In this document: one piece after another, positions 1 through 7,333 of the stretch
Layout of the letters: every line of letters starts with the position of its first letter
Numbering within the stretch: the first letter of the stretch is position 1
Assembly: GCA_035286595.1 (NCBI GenBank)
Contig: DATEDA010000252.1
Span: forward strand, 1-28,176
DNA: 28,176 nt
Direction: 5' to 3'
DNA from: DATEDA01 sp035286595
GTDB lineage: Bacteria > Pseudomonadota > Gammaproteobacteria > Burkholderiales > SG8-39
Program-made: the position numbers and the translations under genes
Notes under the pieces: generated by a model
Seen by the model: the letters and a program-made list of their open reading frames with translations, nothing else
The model's database searches: none
Told to the model about the DNA's origin: nothing

Positions 1-1
1 G

Positions 2-1081
2 ATCGTGGTGCAGCTCCCCGGCGTGCAGGACACCGCGCGCGCGAAGGAGATCCTCGGCCGCACCGCGACGCTCGAGATCCGCATGGTCGACGAGGAGAGC
101 TCGCGCAACCCGCAGGTGCTCTTCGACGCGCAGAAGGGCCAGGTCCCGTTCGGCACCGAGTTCTACGTCGAGCGCCAGGGCAGCCCGATCCTCGTCAAGA
201 AGCAGGTGGTGCTCACCGGCGACCGGCTCACCGACGCCCAGGCCGGATTCGACTCCCAGACCCAGGAGCCGGCGGTGCACCTGACCCTCGATGCGACCGG
301 CGCCCGCATCTTCCGCGACATCACGCGCGAGAACGTGGGCAACCGCATGGCGATCCTGCTCTTCGAGAAGGGCAAGGGCGAGGTCATCACGGCGCCGGTG
401 ATCCGCAGCGAGATCGGCGGCGGCCGGGTCCAGATCAGCGGCGGCCGGATGTCGACGACCGAGGCGAACGACATCGCGCTGCTGCTCCGCTCCGGGTCGC
501 TCGCGGCGCCGATGGAGATCGTCGAGGAGCGCACCGTCGGCCCCAGCCTCGGCCGCGAGAACATCGAGAAAGGCTTCAACTCGACGCTGTGGGGGTTCAT
601 CGCGATCATGGTGTTCATGATCGTGTACTACTCGGTCTTCGGGCTGTTCTCGTCGATCGCGCTCGCCGTCAACCTGCTGTTCCTCATCGCGCTGCTCTCG
701 CTGCTGCAGGCGACGCTCACGCTGCCGGGCATCGCGGCGATCGCGCTCACGCTCGGCATGGCGATCGACGCGAACGTGCTCATCAACGAGCGCGTCCGCG
801 AGGAGCTGCGCGGCGGCGCGACGCCGCAGGCGGCGATCCACGCCGGGTACGAGCGCGCGTTCGGCACGATCGTCGACTCGAACGTGACCACGCTGATCGC
901 CGGCCTCGCGCTGCTGATCTTCGGCTCCGGCCCGGTGCGCGGCTTCGCCGTCGTGCACTGCCTGGGCATCCTCACGTCGCTCTTCTCCGCGGTGGTGGTG
1001 AGCCGGAGCATGGTCAACCTGTTCTACGGCACGCGGCGCCGGCTGGACCGGATCGCGATCGGGAACACCTCCTGGAAGTGA
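2..1081 (+). CDS. secD: SecD, protein translocase subunit (5'-truncated)
   Basis: This is the C-terminal part of SecD, the inner-membrane partner of SecF that uses the proton gradient to help SecYEG-exported proteins clear the membrane. The frame is already open at the window's left edge, so the start lies outside; 359 residues are visible. The first visible stretch (VVQLPGVQD, then TATLEIRMVDEE) is the periplasmic P1 region. Membrane segments begin around visible residue 195 and include the conserved SecD motif GMAIDANVLINERVREEL, followed by a segment ending in the RSMVNLFYGTRR tail. The gene is followed after 11 bases by secF, the usual order, so the two are very probably co-transcribed. 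An internal GTG at base 5 is not the real start. Identity is very confident; only the missing 5' part is unknown. Confidence 0.97.
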   Translation: MVVQLPGVQDTARAKEILGRTATLEIRMVDEESSRNPQVLFDAQKGQVPFGTEFYVERQGSPILVKKQVVLTGDRLTDAQAGFDSQTQEPAVHLTLDATGARIFRDITRENVGNRMAILLFEKGKGEVITAPVIRSEIGGGRVQISGGRMSTTEANDIALLLRSGSLAAPMEIVEERTVGPSLGRENIEKGFNSTLWGFIAIMVFMIVYYSVFGLFSSIALAVNLLFLIALLSLLQATLTLPGIAAIALTLGMAIDANVLINERVREELRGGATPQAAIHAGYERAFGTIVDSNVTTLIAGLALLIFGSGPVRGFAVVHCLGILTSLFSAVVVSRSMVNLFYGTRRRLDRIAIGNTSWK

Positions 1082-1092
1082 CGGGTTAGACG

Positions 1093-2025
1093 ATGGAGTT
1101 CTTCAAGATCCGGCGCGACATACCGTTCATGCGGTATGCGCTGATCTTCAACATCATCTCGCTGGTCACGTTCCTCGCCGCGGTGTTCTTCCTCTGGCAG
1201 CGGGGGCTCAACTTCTCGATCGAGTTCACCGGCGGGACGGTGATGGAGGTGAGCTACACTCAGCCGGCCGAGGTGGACCGCATCCGGCAGACTCTCGAGA
1301 AGGCCGGCTTCGCCGACCCGCAGGTCCAGAACTTCGGCACTTCGCGCGACGTGCTCATCCGGTTGCCGGCGAAGAGCGGCCAGTCGAGCGCGGACCTGTC
1401 GCGGGAGGTGATCGAGAAGCTGAAAGCGGACAACGCGGCTGCCGAGCTGCGCCGCGTCGAGTTCGTCGGGCCACAGGTCGGCCGGGAGCTGGCGGAGAAC
1501 GGAGCGCTCGCGCTGCTCGTCACCGCGCTCGGCATCGTCGCGTACCTCGCGCTGCGGTTCGAGTGGAAGTTCGGCGTCGCCGCGATCCTCGCCAACCTGC
1601 ACGACGTGGTGATCATCCTCGGGTTCTTCGCGTTCTTCCAGTGGGAGTTCTCGCTGCCGGTGCTCGCGGCCGTGCTCGCGGTGCTCGGCTACTCGGTGAA
1701 CGAGTCGGTGGTGATCGCCGACCGGATCCGCGAGAACTTCCGCAAGATGCGGAAGCAGCCGATCACGGAGATCATCGACAACGCGATCACGCGCACGATG
1801 TCGCGCACCATCATCACCCACGGCAGCACGCAGGCAGTGGTCCTGTCGATGCTCATCTTCGGCGGGCCGGCGCTGCACTACTTCGCGGTCGCCCTCACGA
1901 TCGGCATCTGCTTCGGCATCTACTCCTCGGTGCTCGTCATGGCCCCGCTCGTGATGTGGCTGGGCGTGCGGCGCGAGGACCTGGTCAGGCCGGTCAAGGA
2001 TCGCAAGCAGGAGGCGGTCGTCTAG
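1093..2025 (+). CDS. secF: SecF, protein translocase subunit
   Basis: SecF forms the SecDF complex in the inner membrane and supports late stages of Sec export. The 310-residue product has the normal length. An N-terminal membrane segment (about residues 18-38) is followed by the family signature FSIEFTGGTVMEV, then a periplasmic domain (about 45-130). Five further membrane segments follow, with GYSVNESVVIADRIREN and TRTMSRTIITH, the SecF counterparts of the SecD motifs. The ATG at 1093 gives the family's usual N-terminus (MEFFKIRRDIPFMRYA); no strong Shine-Dalgarno is visible, which fits coupling to secD 11 bases upstream. No terminator with a T-tract follows. The next gene starts about 100 bases later and is functionally unrelated. 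Confidence 0.97.
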   Translation: MEFFKIRRDIPFMRYALIFNIISLVTFLAAVFFLWQRGLNFSIEFTGGTVMEVSYTQPAEVDRIRQTLEKAGFADPQVQNFGTSRDVLIRLPAKSGQSSADLSREVIEKLKADNAAAELRRVEFVGPQVGRELAENGALALLVTALGIVAYLALRFEWKFGVAAILANLHDVVIILGFFAFFQWEFSLPVLAAVLAVLGYSVNESVVIADRIRENFRKMRKQPITEIIDNAITRTMSRTIITHGSTQAVVLSMLIFGGPALHYFAVALTIGICFGIYSSVLVMAPLVMWLGVRREDLVRPVKDRKQEAVV

Positions 2026-2027
2026 GA

Positions 2028-2091
2028 CTGCTGGAATACCTCGCCGCAGGGAACTGTTCTAGCAGTGGCTGCGGGGTTTCGTTCCGGAACG
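2028..2091. promoter_or_regulatory. Cluster of inverted repeats before the cytochrome c' gene
   Basis: Three symmetric elements lie between secF and the cytochrome c' gene. The first is an imperfect repeat, CTGCTGGAA (2028-2036) with TTCTAGCAG (2057-2065), which pairs with one G-T. The second, GAACTGTTC (2051-2059), overlaps its right arm. The third is the perfect 12-base palindrome CGTTCCGGAACG (2080-2091). No T-run follows, so a standard terminator is unlikely. They could be operator sites or leader RNA structure for the cytochrome gene. I do not recognise a named regulator's site. Confidence 0.35.
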
Positions 2092-2123
2092 CTCGCAGGC
2101 CAACGTCAAATGAGGAGAATCGG

Positions 2124-2579
2124 ATGCACAAGAAGGTCCTTTTGGCCGGCCTTGCCCTGGCCCTGGGCGCGGGGTACGCCCTCACCGCTTTCTCGCAGGT
2201 GAAGCCCGAGGCCTTGGTCAAGCAGCGCCAGTCGGCAATGACGCTGCAACTCAAGTATTTCCTTCCGCTGGCACTCATGGCCCAAGGCAAGATCCCTTAT
2301 GACGCCAACGTGGTCACGCGCAATACCGCCTATCTGGACGTGCTGACCAAGATGGCGTGGGACGGATTTCCCGAGAGCACCAAGGGCGTGAAGAGCGGGG
2401 CGCTGCCGGCGGTCTATGCGGACACGGCGAAGTTCAAGCAGGCCCAGGACCAGCTGCACACCGCGGTCGGGGCGCTGGTCGCGGCTTCCAAGGGCGGTAA
2501 CGAGGGGGCGGTGAAGGCGGCAGTCGGCGACGTCAACAAGGCGTGCGGCAACTGTCACGACAACTTCCGCGCGCAGTAG
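2124..2579 (+). CDS. Cytochrome c' / c-556 family monoheme protein
   Basis: This is a periplasmic four-helix-bundle cytochrome of the c'/c-556 type. Family members bind gaseous ligands such as nitric oxide or carry electrons, so a role in NO tolerance is possible but not shown. The 151-residue precursor has a signal peptide (about 1-24, MHKKVLLAGLALALGAGYALTAFSQ). The mature start VKPEALVKQRQSAM is typical of the family's first helix. The single heme site is at the extreme C-terminus, CGNCHDNFR, the usual C-x2-C-H-x2-F/Y-R pattern. The ATG at 2124 has a good ribosome site, GAGGAG, at 2113-2118. It stands alone: inverted repeats lie upstream and an intrinsic terminator lies directly downstream. 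The denitrification-related genes further on make an NO-related role attractive, but this is inference. Confidence 0.92.
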   Translation: MHKKVLLAGLALALGAGYALTAFSQVKPEALVKQRQSAMTLQLKYFLPLALMAQGKIPYDANVVTRNTAYLDVLTKMAWDGFPESTKGVKSGALPAVYADTAKFKQAQDQLHTAVGALVAASKGGNEGAVKAAVGDVNKACGNCHDNFRAQ

Positions 2580-2598
2580 GAAACCGGCTTGGCGATAG

Positions 2599-2620
2599 AG
2601 CCCCGCTGCGGCGGGGTTTT
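2599..2620 (+). terminator. Intrinsic terminator after the cytochrome c' gene
   Basis: CCCCGC (2601-2606) pairs perfectly with GCGGGG (2611-2616) around the tetraloop TGCG, followed by TTTT (2617-2620). It starts about 20 bases after the cytochrome c' stop. It lies inside the longest open frame of the next gene, which argues that the downstream gene really starts later, at 2643-2655. Confidence 0.8.
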
Positions 2621-2648
2621 CGCTTTCCTGGACGCTGAAACGGTGCCG

Positions 2649-3524
2649 ATGCGGATGCAATGGGCGCTCCGGCCGGGCGCGCTAGCGCTGGTCCTCGGGG
2701 CGGCCATCGGCAACGCCTGGGCGCAGGGTGACGCGAAGCGCGGCGAGTACCTCGCCAAGGCTGGCGGCTGCGTCGGCTGCCATACGGAGGAAAAGAAGGA
2801 CGCCGTGGCCTTCGCCGGCGGCCGCGCGCTCAAGACGCCCTTCGGAACGTTCTACGGGCCCAACCTCACGCCGCATCCCCAGGCGGGGATCGGGCGCTGG
2901 ACCGAGGCCGACTTCGTCCGCGCGATGCGCGAGGGCGTGCGCCCCGACGGCGCCTCTTACTTCCCGGCGTTCCCGTATCCGTCCTTCACCAAGATCTCGG
3001 ACGGCGACCTGCGCGATCTCTGGGCGTACCTCCGCACGCTGCCCCAGAGCAGCCGGGCCAATCAGGCTCACGACCTGGGTTTCCCGTTCGGCTGGCGCTT
3101 CCTCAACCGGATCTGGAAGTGGCTCTTCTTCACCCCCGGCCCGTTCTCGCCCGCCCCGGCGCTCCCGCAGAACGTCAACCGCGGCGCTTATCTCGTCCAG
3201 GCCCCCGGCCACTGCGGTGAATGCCATACGCCCCGCAATTTCCTTGGCGGCCCGAAGCGGGACCGGTTCCTCGCCGGGGGCAAGGGACCGGATGGCAAGG
3301 CCATCCCGAACCTGACGCCGACCCGCCTCAAGAAGGTGAGCGACGAGGAGCTGAAGGAGTTCTTGACGGCCGGCGTCAAGCCGGACGGCGACCTCGTCGG
3401 CGAAACAATGGGTGAGGTCGTCCGCAACACGACGAGCCAACTGACGCCCGAGGACCTCGCGGCGCTGATCGCGTACCTGCGATCGCTTCCGCCGCTCCCC
3501 GAAGAGCCTCGCGAGAAGCCCTAG
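2649..3524 (+). CDS. Diheme cytochrome c, periplasmic
   Basis: This is a periplasmic electron carrier with two c-type heme domains, related to the cytochrome subunits of membrane dehydrogenases (alcohol and gluconate dehydrogenase type). The ATG at 2649 gives 291 residues with a signal peptide (about 1-26, ending NAWAQ). The frame stays open upstream to 2589, but that stretch holds the previous gene's terminator; GTG 2643 and ATG 2655 are close alternatives. Heme 1 is CVGCH (41-45), followed by the family block GPNLTPHPQAGIGRWTEADF. Heme 2 is CGECH (189-193), followed by PNLTPTRLKKVSDEEL. A hydrophobic patch near 148-162 (GWRFLNRIWKWLFF) lies between the domains. No dehydrogenase partner is adjacent, so the donor is unknown. 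Its stop overlaps the purB stop by four bases. Confidence 0.88.
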   Translation: MRMQWALRPGALALVLGAAIGNAWAQGDAKRGEYLAKAGGCVGCHTEEKKDAVAFAGGRALKTPFGTFYGPNLTPHPQAGIGRWTEADFVRAMREGVRPDGASYFPAFPYPSFTKISDGDLRDLWAYLRTLPQSSRANQAHDLGFPFGWRFLNRIWKWLFFTPGPFSPAPALPQNVNRGAYLVQAPGHCGECHTPRNFLGGPKRDRFLAGGKGPDGKAIPNLTPTRLKKVSDEELKEFLTAGVKPDGDLVGETMGEVVRNTTSQLTPEDLAALIAYLRSLPPLPEEPREKP

Positions 3525-4888
3525 ATCTTCCGCGCCAGCTCGGCCGCCTTGCCGATGTAGCTCGCGGGCGTGAGGGCCAGCAAGCGCTGCTTCGCGTCGT
3601 CGGGAATCGCGAGACCCCGGACGAACGCGCGCAGGTCGTCCGCGCCGATCCGGCGGCCGCGCGTGAGCGACTTCAGCTGCTCGTAGGCGTCCGCCACGCC
3701 ATAGCGGCGCAAGACCGTCTGCACCGCCTCGCCGAGCACTTCCCAGTTCGCCTCGAGATCCTCCGCGAGCCGCGCCGGATCGACCTCCAGCCGATCGAGG
3801 CCGCGGCTCGCAGCGACCCAGCCGAGCAGGCTGTGGCCGAACGCGACGCCGACGTTGCGGAGCACCGTCGAGTCGGTCAGGTCGCGCTGCCAGCGCGACA
3901 CCGGCAGCTTGTCGGAGAGGTGGCGGAGCAGCGCGTTCGCGATCCCGAGGTTGCCCTCGGAGTTCTCGAAATCGATCGGGTTCACCTTGTGCGGCATCGT
4001 CGAGGAGCCGACCTCGCCCGCGACCGCCCGCGGCCGGAAGTAGCCGAGCGAGACGTAGCCCCACAGGTCGCGGTCGAGGTCGACGAGCACGGTATCGACC
4101 CGCGCGAGCGCGTCGAACACTTCCGCGAGCGCGTCGTGCGGCTCGATCTGCACCGTGTACGGGTTGAACTCCAGCCCGAACGACTCGACGAACCGCCGCG
4201 CGAGCGCCTCCCAGTCGACGTTCGGGTAGGCGGCGAGGTGCGCGTTGTAGCTGCCGACCGCGCCGTTCGCCTTCCCGGCGAGCTTCACGGCCGCCAGCCG
4301 CGCCCGGCCGCGCCGGAGCCGATGCACGAAGTTGGCGAGCTCCTTGCCGAGCGTCGTCGGCGTCGCCGGCTGGCCATGGGTGCGCGCGAGCATCGGGAGG
4401 CCGGCGTGGGCGTGCGCGAGGCCGGTGAGCTTGCCGATCACCTCGTCGATCGCCGGCAGGAGCACCGTATCGCGCGCGCCCCGCACCATCAGGGCGTAGG
4501 CGAGATTGCTGATGTCCTCGGACGTGCAGGCGAAGTGGATGAACGCGCTGGCGCGCTCGAGGGCCGGATCGCCCGCCACCTGCTCGCGGATCCAGCGCTC
4601 GATCGCCTTGACGTCGTGGTTCGTCTCGCGCTCGATCGCCTTCACGCGCTCGCCGTGGCGCTCGTCGACCCCGTCGGCCAGCGCGCGGAGCTTCGCCGCC
4701 GCCGGCGGCGCGAACGGCGCGACCTCCACGACGCCCGGCTCCGCGCCGAGCGCGAGCAGCCACTCGATCTCGACGCGAACCCGATGCCGGATCAGCGCGA
4801 GCTCGCTGAAGTGGCTGCGGAGCGGCTCGAGGCTGCGCGCGTACCGTCCGTCGAGCGGCGAGAGCGCGGTGAGCGGCGAGAGCGGCAT
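3521..4888 (-). CDS. purB: Adenylosuccinate lyase
   Basis: PurB acts twice in purine synthesis, releasing fumarate from SAICAR and from adenylosuccinate (to AMP), in the cytoplasm. The 455-residue product matches the length of the E. coli type. Visible marks include the N-terminus LSPLDGRYA, the TRTHGQPATPTTLGKE-like block with the catalytic histidine (about His171), and the fumarase/ASL superfamily signature GSSTMPHKVNPI (about 294-305), whose flexible loop carries the catalytic serine. It is on the minus strand, convergent with the diheme cytochrome: both stops share the bases CTAG (3521-3524). In E. coli purB lies next to hflD-mnmA-nudJ. Here mnmA and nudJ are also on the minus strand about 3 kb away, with three plus-strand genes in between. 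Confidence 0.98.
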   Translation of the reverse strand: MPLSPLTALSPLDGRYARSLEPLRSHFSELALIRHRVRVEIEWLLALGAEPGVVEVAPFAPPAAAKLRALADGVDERHGERVKAIERETNHDVKAIERWIREQVAGDPALERASAFIHFACTSEDISNLAYALMVRGARDTVLLPAIDEVIGKLTGLAHAHAGLPMLARTHGQPATPTTLGKELANFVHRLRRGRARLAAVKLAGKANGAVGSYNAHLAAYPNVDWEALARRFVESFGLEFNPYTVQIEPHDALAEVFDALARVDTVLVDLDRDLWGYVSLGYFRPRAVAGEVGSSTMPHKVNPIDFENSEGNLGIANALLRHLSDKLPVSRWQRDLTDSTVLRNVGVAFGHSLLGWVAASRGLDRLEVDPARLAEDLEANWEVLGEAVQTVLRRYGVADAYEQLKSLTRGRRIGADDLRAFVRGLAIPDDAKQRLLALTPASYIGKAAELARKI

Positions 4889-5011
4889 TCGTCGGGCGCA
4901 AGCGAGCGCAAACAGTCTACCACGCGCTCTTCGCCCGCCTTCCGCGCCGCGCCGCGCGCCGCGTGCCGGTTATGACAACGTCCTGGAACGTCGCGGCGCC
5001 GGAGCGGCCGA

Positions 5012-5020
5012 TGCTATACT
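5012..5020 (+). promoter_or_regulatory. Extended -10 promoter for the GST gene
   Basis: TGCTATACT matches the extended -10 form TG-N-TATAAT (hexamer TATACT at 5015-5020, five of six). No good -35 lies 17 bases upstream, as is common for extended -10 promoters. Transcription would start near 5027, leaving a leader of about 20 bases before the ATG at 5048. The rest of the 159-base gap between the divergent purB and GST genes shows no further clear site. Confidence 0.5.
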
Positions 5021-5047
5021 TTTTCGCTCCGGGGATCGCCGCTCATC

Positions 5048-5671
5048 ATGGCCGCTGCAAGGCTGAAGCTCATCGGTACGTTCGCCAGCCCGTACACGCG
5101 CAAAGCACGCGTTGTCGCGGCCGAGAAGCGCATCGAGTACACCTGGGAGAGCGAGAGTCCGTGGCCGGCCGACACTACGGTGCCCGACTGGAATCCGCTC
5201 GGCAAGGTACCGGTGCTGGTGCTCGACGACGGCACCACGCTCTACGATTCCCGGGTCATCTGCGAGTTCCTCGACTCGGCATCGCCGCTCGGGCGACTGA
5301 TCCCGGCCGACGGCCGCGAGCGGATCGAGGTCCGGCGGTGGGAAGCGCTCGCCGACGGCGTGCTCGACGCCGGCGTGCTCTGGCGGCTGGAGAACGCGCG
5401 CCCGGTCGGCGAGCGCAGCCCGTCGTGGATCGAGCGCCAGAAGGTCAAGGTCGAGCGCGGCCTCGATGCGATGGAGCGCCAGCTCGGGAGCCGCGCGTTC
5501 TGCACCGGGCCGGGCTTCACGCTCGCCGACGTCGCCGCGGGCTGTTGTCTGGGCTGGCTCGACTTCCGCTTTCGCGAGCTCGATTGGCGAGGCGACCGGC
5601 CGAACCTCGCGCGCCTCGCCGCGAAGCTCTTCGAGCGGCCGTCGTTCGCTGAAACCGTTCCGCGCGAGTAA
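5048..5671 (+). CDS. Glutathione S-transferase family protein (YibF-like)
   Basis: This is a cytoplasmic GST-fold protein of 207 residues. The N-terminal thioredoxin-like domain (about 1-85) begins KLIGTFASPYTRKARVV, where the serine-rich S-P-Y-T-R site is where glutathione chemistry would occur. It continues with NPLGKVPVL (cis-Pro) and the glutathione-contacting Y-D-S-R motif near residue 65. The helical C-terminal domain (about 90-205) includes the N-capping motif FTLADVAAGC. The pattern resembles the bacterial YibF-type group, whose substrate is not firmly known. ATG 5048 follows an extended -10 promoter by about 28 bases; the ribosome site is poor. It is divergent from purB and transcribed alone or with the following membrane protein gene. 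Family is confident, substrate unassigned. Confidence 0.9.
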   Translation: MAAARLKLIGTFASPYTRKARVVAAEKRIEYTWESESPWPADTTVPDWNPLGKVPVLVLDDGTTLYDSRVICEFLDSASPLGRLIPADGRERIEVRRWEALADGVLDAGVLWRLENARPVGERSPSWIERQKVKVERGLDAMERQLGSRAFCTGPGFTLADVAAGCCLGWLDFRFRELDWRGDRPNLARLAAKLFERPSFAETVPRE

Positions 5672-5684
5672 CCGTACCGACGGG

Positions 5685-5752
5685 GAGCGCCGGCGAAATA
5701 ACCGGCGGCGCTCGGCTGTTCCCGGAGTGTGTGATCGCCATCCGCGATGGCA
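5685..5752 (+). other. Two hairpins in the leader of the membrane protein gene
   Basis: GAGCGCC (5685-5691) pairs with GGCGCTC (5707-5713), with an inner GCCGG/CCGGC alternative around CGAAATAA. A second perfect hairpin, GCCATC-CGC-GATGGC (5737-5751), ends just before the ribosome site AGGAGA (5755-5760). There is no T-run, so these look more like a weak end signal for the GST gene or leader structure than an intrinsic terminator. Confidence 0.3.
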
Positions 5753-5763
5753 GAAGGAGAGCC

Positions 5764-6582
5764 ATGGAAGAGTTCCTCGGCAATCCCGCGGTCCAGGGGG
5801 GTGTCGCACCGTTCGTCGTCGGCCTGATCGTCGTTGCGATCCTGGGCAGGGCGAGGCTCGGCGGGCTCGCCGTGGTCGCCGCCTTCGCGGTCTGCGTGCA
5901 CCTCGCGAGCGGGCTCACGTTCACGCCGCTGACGTCGCTGCGCAAGCTCGTCCTGCTCGGTCTCATCGCGCCGGTCGTCGGGATCGCCATCGACTTCGTC
6001 TTCAGGACCGGCCGCTCGCTGACCGCCGCGATCGCGGCCGCCTGCGGTGCGCTCACGGTATGGGTGTTCTGGAGCGTGCTGCAGCAGAAGCCGGCCGCCG
6101 AGGCGGCGCTCCTCGGCGGCGGCATCGCGGTGTTCGTTGCCTGGCTCGTCGGTTCCACGCTGGAGCTGGCGGCCCAGCCGGTACGCGCAGGCGCGGTGGC
6201 GCTGATGCTCGGCCTGGGCGCCGGCATCTCGGCGATCCTCGGCGCGTCGGCGCTGCTCGGGCTCTACGGCATTGCAATCGGGGCAGGCGCCGGCGCTTTC
6301 CTGCTCGTCCAGATGCTGACCGGACGGAGGATCGCCGCGGGCGCGACGTTCACGCTCTCCGCGTCGCTCGCGGCGGGATTGGTCGCCGCCGCGGCGCTCG
6401 TGCTCGCGCAGCTGCCCTGGTACGCCCTGATCGTGTTGGGCTTGATCCCACTCGGGGCGCGCCTGCCCGCCTCGGACCGCTTGCCGGTCTGGGCGCAGGC
6501 GTTCATCGTGTCGGCCTATGGGCTCGCCGTGGCCGTCGTCGCCTTCGTCCTCACGTGGCGGGCGGCGCCGCCCGCAGGCTGA
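5764..6582 (+). CDS. Integral membrane protein of unknown function
   Basis: I do not recognise this gene. It encodes 272 residues that are almost entirely hydrophobic: roughly eight to nine membrane segments, alternating with short basic loops (GRARLGG, TSLRKLV, FRTGRSL, TGRRIAAG). The first segment starts near residue 14 and the last ends near residue 265. There is no signal peptide, no cofactor motif and no transporter signature that I can name. The ATG at 5764 is chosen because AGGAGA sits four bases upstream; an in-frame ATG at 5731 has no ribosome site and would add a non-hydrophobic stretch inside a hairpin. It lies between a GST gene and a YceI gene, both unrelated. It could be a transporter-like or regulatory membrane protein; no function is inferred. 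Confidence 0.8.
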   Translation: MEEFLGNPAVQGGVAPFVVGLIVVAILGRARLGGLAVVAAFAVCVHLASGLTFTPLTSLRKLVLLGLIAPVVGIAIDFVFRTGRSLTAAIAAACGALTVWVFWSVLQQKPAAEAALLGGGIAVFVAWLVGSTLELAAQPVRAGAVALMLGLGAGISAILGASALLGLYGIAIGAGAGAFLLVQMLTGRRIAAGATFTLSASLAAGLVAAAALVLAQLPWYALIVLGLIPLGARLPASDRLPVWAQAFIVSAYGLAVAVVAFVLTWRAAPPAG

Positions 6583-6673
6583 GTTCCCCGCCGCCGTTTC
6601 CGAGCCAGGAATTTTCGGCCCGGGGGCTGCGTTAGCATTGGCCGTCGTTTCAACCACAAGAGAGGAGACCCGC

Positions 6674-7270
6674 ATGAGGAAGACCGCGATCGCGCTCGTC
6701 GCCGCCGCCCTGCCGCTCGCCGCGGCGGCGCAGGTGGAGTCCTACAACATCGACCCCTACCACACCGTGCCGTACTTCGAGATCGATCACCTGGGCTTCG
6801 CGACGATGCGCGGACGGTTCGACAAGCCCACGGGCAAGTTCACCATCGACCGCGCAGCCAAGACCGGGACGCTCGAGATCGTCATTCAGACTGCTACGGT
6901 GAGCACCGGCGACCCCGAGCGCGATGGACGGCCGCGCACGCGCGACGAACACCTCAGGAGCCCCGACTTCTTCAACGCCGCCGAGTTCCCGACCATGACC
7001 TACCGGGCCACCGGGGTGAAGTTCAAAGGCGACGACCCGGACGTGATCGAAGGGAATCTGACGCTGCTCGGCGTGACCAAGCCGGTGCAGATCAAGATCG
7101 AGCGCTGGAAATGCGGGCCGGATCCCCGCACCCAGGGCAAGCGCTACCAGTGCGGCGGCAACGCCACTGGCGTGTTCAAGCGCTCGGAGTTCGGAATGAA
7201 GATCTACCTCCCCACCGCGCTTGCCGACGACGTCAAGCTGTGGATGAGCTTCTACGGTTTCCGGCAGTAG
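6674..7270 (+). CDS. YceI family periplasmic lipid-binding-like protein
   Basis: YceI proteins are secreted lipocalin-like beta-barrels; solved members hold a polyprenyl or similar isoprenoid chain, and the cellular role is uncertain. The 198-residue precursor has a signal peptide (about 1-19, MRKTAIALVAAALPLAAAA). The mature start VESYNIDPYHTVPYFEIDHLGFATMRGRF is the typical first block, with later family blocks DEHLRSPDFFNAAEFPTM and GNLTLLGVTKPV. Two extra cysteines (KCGPDP and QCGGN) sit in the same region as those of relatives and may form a disulfide. ATG 6674 follows a strong ribosome site (GAGGAGA, 6662-6668). A hairpin terminator follows. No quinone or isoprenoid gene is adjacent, although menA occurs in this window. 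Confidence 0.94.
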   Translation: MRKTAIALVAAALPLAAAAQVESYNIDPYHTVPYFEIDHLGFATMRGRFDKPTGKFTIDRAAKTGTLEIVIQTATVSTGDPERDGRPRTRDEHLRSPDFFNAAEFPTMTYRATGVKFKGDDPDVIEGNLTLLGVTKPVQIKIERWKCGPDPRTQGKRYQCGGNATGVFKRSEFGMKIYLPTALADDVKLWMSFYGFRQ

Positions 7271-7293
7271 GCGCCGCAGCCTGGAGGTGCGTG

Positions 7294-7320
7294 AAAGGGC
7301 GCCCCGCGGGGCGCCTTTTT
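7294..7320. terminator. Probable bidirectional terminator between yceI and mnmA
   Basis: GGCGCCCC (7298-7305) pairs with GGGGCGCC (7308-7315), extended by AAAG/TTTT pairs. TTTTT (7316-7320) follows on the plus strand and a shorter CTTT follows on the minus strand. It sits between the convergent yceI (stop 7270) and mnmA (stop 7334) genes, so it can end transcription from both sides, most strongly from yceI. Confidence 0.85.
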
Positions 7321-7333
7321 CATTGGCGGGCTG

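Noticed and set aside
2051..2059. GAACTGTTC as a LexA-type box
   Set aside because: The half-sites GAAC/GTTC are separated by one base, whereas the Gram-positive LexA form needs four, and it lacks the CTGT-N8-ACAG form of proteobacteria.
2682..4901. A 739-codon open frame on the minus strand over purB and the diheme cytochrome
   Set aside because: It overlaps purB in another frame and runs antisense to the cytochrome gene. It is Arg/Ala-rich with no recognisable domain.
5731..5763. An earlier ATG at 5731 for the membrane protein
   Set aside because: It has no ribosome site and falls inside a hairpin region. ATG 5764 has AGGAGA at the right distance and begins just before the first membrane segment.
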